This document shows positions 7,318 to 10,036 of a DNA stretch of 10,036 nt, in pieces. Source of the stretch: Mageeibacillus sp. UBA1046 (lineage in GTDB: Bacteria; Bacillota; Clostridia; Saccharofermentanales; DTU023); the NCBI GenBank assembly GCA_002316595.1, contig DCDV01000015.1, forward strand, positions 735 to 10,770. Direction: 5' to 3'. The position numbers and the translations under genes are program-made. The number at the start of each line of letters is the position of its first letter. Position 1 is the stretch's first letter. The notes under the pieces are model-generated. The model worked only from the letters and a program-made list of their open reading frames with translations. It made no database searches and was not told where the DNA came from.

Positions 7318-7357
7318 TGGCATCTGCTTTGGCAGGTCAAGTAAATTTCCAAAATAA

Positions 7358-7393
7358 ACGGTCACAGCGTAATCGCTGTGACCGTGTTTTTTT
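7358..7393. terminator. Rho-independent terminator, probably bidirectional
   Basis: A perfect 12-base-pair stem, ACGGTCACAGCG (7358-7369) with CGCTGTGACCGT (7374-7385), has a TAAT loop and is followed by G and seven T (7387-7393). This ends the plus-strand membrane protein gene 40 bases after its stop. On the minus strand the same stem is followed by TTTATTTT, so it may also end pckA transcripts, whose stop codon is at 7421. It sits between two convergent genes. Confidence 0.93.
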
Positions 7394-7420
7394 ATTCAGG
7401 GCAAGATAGAAGATTGTGGC

Positions 7421-9214
7421 TTAGCTTTGCAGACGTTCTTCTAAAGAAGACAGCTCTTCCCTAAGCTCCTGAGGAAGTCTCGGACCATAACTGTCAAAAT
7501 TCTCCCGGATTGATGCTGCCTCTGACAGCCACTTCTCTCTATCTACCTTAAGAAGTTCTTCCAGATTATCCGCAGAAATGTCTAATCCGGACAAGTCCAG
7601 ATCTTTAGCTTCCGGTACATAGCCGATAGCCGTCTCTCTTGCTCCGGCACGGCCATCGCAGCGTTCGACAATCCATTTTAATACGCGTGAGTTCTCACCA
7701 AAGCCAGGCCAGATGAATGTATCTTTGTCGTTCTTTCGAAACCAGTTTACTGAGAATAGGAGAGGAAGCTTGCCTGGGTCTGCCTTTTTACCTGTATTCA
7801 GCCAATGCCGGAAATAATCGCCTATGTGGTAGCCGATGAAAGGCAGCATGGCGAATGGATCACGTCTGACTTGCCCGATCTTATCCGAGATTACCGCAGA
7901 GGTAATGGCTGATCCCATAATGGCACCAAGGAAAACACCGTGCTGCCAAGATGTGCTCTGATAGACCAGAGGGATGGTATCTGATCTTCTGCCGCCTACC
8001 AGTATGGCGTCAATTGGCACTCCCTGTGGATCTTCCCACTCCGGTGCGATGGAAGGGGTCTGCTTGGCACTCACTGTGAAGCGTGCGTTTGGATGTGAAG
8101 CCTTGGTTTTGCTGTCCGGTGTCCAGTTCTGGCCCTGCCAGTCAATTAAATTTTCAGGTGCAGAAGTACCAATGTCTTCCCACCAGATATCGCCGTCCTC
8201 CGTTAGAGCGGTGTTAGTGAAAATCGTATTAGATTCAATAGTCTTCATGGCGTTATAGTTTGATTCGTATGAAGTTCCCGGAGCTACGCCAAAAAAGCCA
8301 GATTCGGGATTTATAGCCCAGAGACGTCCATCTTTACCGAAGCGCAGCCAGGCGATATCATCGCCAACAGTTTCAGCTGTCCAGCCGGGCAATGTCGGTT
8401 TAATCATCGCCAAATTAGTTTTGCCGCAAGCCGAGGGGAAGGCACCGCAAATATGAAAGACCTTTCCTTCCGGTGAGGTCAATTTCAAGATCAGCATATG
8501 CTCCGCCAGCCAGCCTTCATCTCTGGCCAGGACAGAGGCGATTCTTAAGGCATAACATTTTTTGCCCAGCAGCGCGTTGCCTCCGTAGCCGGAGCCATAA
8601 GACCAGATCTCTCTGGTTTCGGGGAAATGGGCAATATATTTTTGTTCCATCGGTGCGCAAGGCCAGAGAGGATCCTCTTGACCCGGCTCCAGAGGATAAC
8701 CAACAGATTGCAAGGCCGGCACGAAGAATTCGCCCTGATTAATTCTCTCCAGAGCTTCATTGCCTACTCGCGCCATAATGTGCATATTGATTACGACATA
8801 TGCGCTGTCCGTGACTTCCACTCCTAAGCGGGATGCCGGAGAAGACAAGGGCCCCATGCAGAAGGGTATGATATACATCGTGCGCCCCTTCATGCAGCCT
8901 CGGTACAAATCGGACATAGTCTTTTTCAATTCAACCGGATCAATCCAATTGTTGGTTGGGCCGGCTTCATCTTTAGTCTTGGAAGAGATAAATGTTCTAT
9001 CCTCGACTCTGGCAACGTCAGAAGGATCTGAGCGGAAGAGATAACTATTCGGTCTCAGCTCAGGGTTCAGAGGAATAGCTGCTCCTCTGGCTGTTTCCTG
9101 AGCCAGCAGACGTTCATACTCTTCCTTTGATCCGTCACAAAGATAAATATCATCAGGTGTGAGGTGAGAAGTCAGCTCATCTACCCATTTTTTCAATTTC
9201 TCATTTTTTATCAT
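7421..9214 (-). CDS. pckG: Phosphoenolpyruvate carboxykinase (GTP)
   Basis: This cytoplasmic enzyme interconverts oxaloacetate plus GTP with PEP, CO2 and GDP. At 597 residues it matches the GTP family (about 600), not the ATP family (about 530). The GTP-type signature FPSACGKTN (259-267) holds the P-loop and the reactive Cys263. Other family blocks are YIIPFCMGP (114-122), SYGSGYGGNALLGKK (205-219), then downstream GPPG-like nucleotide and metal segments ETVGDDIAW, VGGRRSDTIPLVY, and FIWPGFGENSRVLKWI near the guanine site. ATG 9214 has GAGG six bases upstream; the longer frame from TTG 9247 adds 11 residues and lacks this. The gene is divergent from malic enzyme, suggesting a PEP-malate-pyruvate route in either direction. 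A candidate promoter with an AT-rich upstream tract lies at 9290-9360. Confidence in the family is very high; the physiological direction is inferred. The symbol pckA is also used for this gene. Confidence 0.97.
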   Translation of the reverse strand: MIKNEKLKKWVDELTSHLTPDDIYLCDGSKEEYERLLAQETARGAAIPLNPELRPNSYLFRSDPSDVARVEDRTFISSKTKDEAGPTNNWIDPVELKKTMSDLYRGCMKGRTMYIIPFCMGPLSSPASRLGVEVTDSAYVVINMHIMARVGNEALERINQGEFFVPALQSVGYPLEPGQEDPLWPCAPMEQKYIAHFPETREIWSYGSGYGGNALLGKKCYALRIASVLARDEGWLAEHMLILKLTSPEGKVFHICGAFPSACGKTNLAMIKPTLPGWTAETVGDDIAWLRFGKDGRLWAINPESGFFGVAPGTSYESNYNAMKTIESNTIFTNTALTEDGDIWWEDIGTSAPENLIDWQGQNWTPDSKTKASHPNARFTVSAKQTPSIAPEWEDPQGVPIDAILVGGRRSDTIPLVYQSTSWQHGVFLGAIMGSAITSAVISDKIGQVRRDPFAMLPFIGYHIGDYFRHWLNTGKKADPGKLPLLFSVNWFRKNDKDTFIWPGFGENSRVLKWIVERCDGRAGARETAIGYVPEAKDLDLSGLDISADNLEELLKVDREKWLSEAASIRENFDSYGPRLPQELREELSSLEERLQS

Positions 9215-9220
9215 AATTTT

Positions 9221-9224
9221 CCTC
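9221..9224 (-). promoter_or_regulatory. Ribosome binding site fixing the pckG start
   Basis: The minus strand reads GAGGAAAATTATG, so GAGG stands six bases before the ATG at 9212-9214. This spacing favours the ATG over the in-frame TTG at 9245-9247. Confidence 0.75.
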
Positions 9225-9246
9225 GAGTCTTTCTGCCTCCGCAGCA

Positions 9247-9271
9247 AACAGGCGGATGTGAACAGGCGGAT
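9247..9271. repeat. Tandem 11-base direct repeat in the pckG leader
   Basis: AACAGGCGGAT occurs at 9247-9257 and again at 9261-9271, identical, with GTG between (14-base period). It lies between the candidate pckG promoter and its start codon, in the predicted 5' untranslated region. A regulator site or RNA-binding site is possible; no family is recognised. Confidence 0.75.
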
Positions 9272-9289
9272 TACACTGCGATTCTATGA

Positions 9290-9317
9290 ATTCTAGCACA
9301 AATAATGAAGCAGTCCA
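9290..9317 (-). promoter_or_regulatory. Candidate promoter for pckG
   Basis: On the minus strand TGGACT (9317-9312) is followed after 16 bases by TAGAAT (9295-9290). The -10 is preceded by TGC, giving an extended -10. Directly upstream (9321-9360) is an AT-rich tract with A and T runs that could serve as an UP element. The predicted leader is about 70 bases. A second TAGAAT (9286-9281) has no matching -35. Confidence 0.5.
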
Positions 9318-9374
9318 GTAAGATTTTGATTTTTTTACATAAATTTTAATTTTAATAAAGACAACTCGGAAGAG

Positions 9375-9481
9375 TCCTGATAAGAATTGTGCCCTTGAAA
9401 CCACAGCCGCGGTATCTGTTGTACCAACTTGATCTCCTGATACGAATAGCTGGTCATATGAGGTAAAATATTGCTGATACG
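9375..9481. repeat. Three spaced copies of CTGATA(A/C)G upstream of malic enzyme
   Basis: CTGATAAG is at 9377-9384, CTGATACG at 9437-9444 and CTGATACG at 9474-9481. The first two are part of a longer near-identical word, TCCTGATAAGAAT (9375-9387) and TCCTGATACGAAT (9435-9447), 12 of 13 bases alike and 60 bases apart. The third ends one base before the TATAAT. They could be operator copies; chance is not excluded. Confidence 0.5.
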
Positions 9482-9482
9482 G

Positions 9483-9488
9483 TATAAT
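9483..9488 (+). promoter_or_regulatory. Candidate -10 element for malic enzyme
   Basis: A perfect TATAAT lies 48 bases before the malic enzyme ATG at 9537. No recognisable -35 hexamer sits 16-18 bases upstream, and the spacing to TTGCTG (9471-9476) is far too short. This would fit a promoter that needs an activator. Confidence 0.4.
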
Positions 9489-9536
9489 CATCGATGGTTA
9501 CCGAATTGGATAGTTGGAATTCAGGGGGAGGAAAAG

Positions 9537-10036
9537 ATGAAAAATAATCCGGATTACGCAGCAATATCTTTAAAAAAACATGAAGAATGGCGGGGAAAGT
9601 TCGAGATTTCTACGCGGGTGCCCGTGACTTCCAATGAAGAATTGGCAGTTGCCTATACTCCCGGTGTAGCTCAACCCTGTCTGGAGATCCAGAAGGATGT
9701 AGAGCGCAGTTATGATCTGACCAGACGCTGGAATCTTTGTCTGGTGGTCACTGATGGCAGTGCGGTTCTGGGTCTGGGCAATATCGGCGCAGAAGCCGCC
9801 ATGCCGGTGATGGAAGGAAAATGTGCCCTCTTTAAAGCCTTTGGCGGTGTAGACGCAATCCCCCTGTGTATCAAAACTCAGGATGTCGATGAGATCGTAC
9901 ATATTATTTATAATATCTCCGGGAGTTTTGGCGGCATAAATCTGGAAGATATTGCAGCTCCCCGCTGTTTTGAGATTGAGCGCAAACTGAAAGAACTGTG
10001 CGACATCCCGGTTTTTCATGATGACCAGCACGGAAC
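9537..10036 (+). CDS. Malic enzyme, N-terminal part (3' end outside window)
   Basis: Malic enzyme oxidatively decarboxylates malate to pyruvate and CO2 with NAD(P). The first 166 residues and two bases of the next codon are present, all open, with no stop before the edge. The layout is that of the small-subunit bacterial type (MaeB/YtsJ-like, about 400 residues or more). Landmarks are STRVPV (25-30), AVAYTPGVAQPC (37-48) with catalytic Tyr40, TDGSAVLGLGNIG (72-84), and EGKCALFKAFGG (93-104) with catalytic Lys95. INLEDIAAP (134-142) provides metal ligands Glu137 and Asp138, and PVFHDDQHG (158-166) a third near Asp163. ATG 9537 has a strong GGGGGAGG site five bases upstream. NAD or NADP preference cannot be told because the cofactor domain is missing. 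It is divergent from pckG, consistent with a malate shunt. Confidence 0.95.
   Translation, partial: MKNNPDYAAISLKKHEEWRGKFEISTRVPVTSNEELAVAYTPGVAQPCLEIQKDVERSYDLTRRWNLCLVVTDGSAVLGLGNIGAEAAMPVMEGKCALFKAFGGVDAIPLCIKTQDVDEIVHIIYNISGSFGGINLEDIAAPRCFEIERKLKELCDIPVFHDDQHG

Larger units (their letters stand above)
9215..9536. other. Divergent control region between pckG and malic enzyme
   Basis: These 322 bases hold no credible gene. The 96-residue minus-strand frame across part of it has no recognisable motif and overlaps the pckG start. The region contains a candidate pckG promoter, an AT-rich tract (9321-9360), a tandem 11-base repeat in the pckG leader, three copies of a CTGATA(A/C)G word on the malic enzyme side and a TATAAT for malic enzyme. 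I do not see a T-box, a known riboswitch core or a terminator. Confidence 0.6.

Noticed and set aside
9394..9410. Possible catabolite-responsive element (TTGAAACCACAG-like) upstream of malic enzyme
   Set aside because: It misses the central CG of the cre consensus and is not palindromic enough to support.
9570..10031. 153-residue minus-strand frame at the right edge
   Set aside because: It is the reverse of the malic enzyme coding sequence, whose plus-strand frame carries the family's catalytic residues.

Overview
This window (about half G+C) looks like a chromosomal segment of an anaerobic Firmicute, probably a clostridial lineage. The grounds are purine-rich AGGAGG-like ribosome sites, a Gram-positive-style deoC-pdp nucleoside operon, and a GTP-type PEP carboxykinase next to a malic enzyme, a combination known from the Clostridium thermocellum malate shunt. 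The taxon is an inference. I see no mobile element, CRISPR array, tRNA or rRNA.

Layout. (1) 1-345, plus strand: the 3' end of mtnA (methylthioribose-1-phosphate isomerase), entering from the left. (2) 459-3310, minus strand: a three-gene operon read from right to left, Gfo/Idh/MocA oxidoreductase, then a FucA-like class II aldolase, then a D-Ala-D-Ala-ligase-like ATP-grasp enzyme. (3) 3311-3465: a divergent promoter region. (4) 3466-5448, plus strand: deoC and pdp, a two-gene pyrimidine (deoxy)nucleoside catabolic operon. (5) 5560-7317, plus strand: a membrane-anchored protein of unknown function with three predicted membrane segments and a large outer domain, followed by a strong rho-independent terminator. 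(6) 7421-9214, minus strand: GTP-dependent PEP carboxykinase. (7) 9215-9536: a divergent control region with repeats. (8) 9537 to the end, plus strand: the 5' part of malic enzyme, cut by the window edge.

How the genes may work together. The left half centres on recovering carbon from nucleosides. Pdp and DeoC turn pyrimidine deoxynucleosides into glyceraldehyde-3-phosphate and acetaldehyde, by way of a phosphopentomutase not seen here. MtnA and the class II aldolase could make a parallel route, the 'DHAP shunt', that cleaves 5-(methylthio)ribulose-1-phosphate or 5-deoxyribulose-1-phosphate to DHAP and an aldehyde. The first system is standard. The second is inferred from gene content and depends on the aldolase's real substrate. 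The right half pairs PEP carboxykinase and malic enzyme head to head, two of the three steps of the PEP to oxaloacetate to malate to pyruvate bypass of pyruvate kinase.

Least certain are the substrates of the aldolase, the oxidoreductase and the ATP-grasp enzyme, and the whole function of the membrane protein. Promoters were read by eye.
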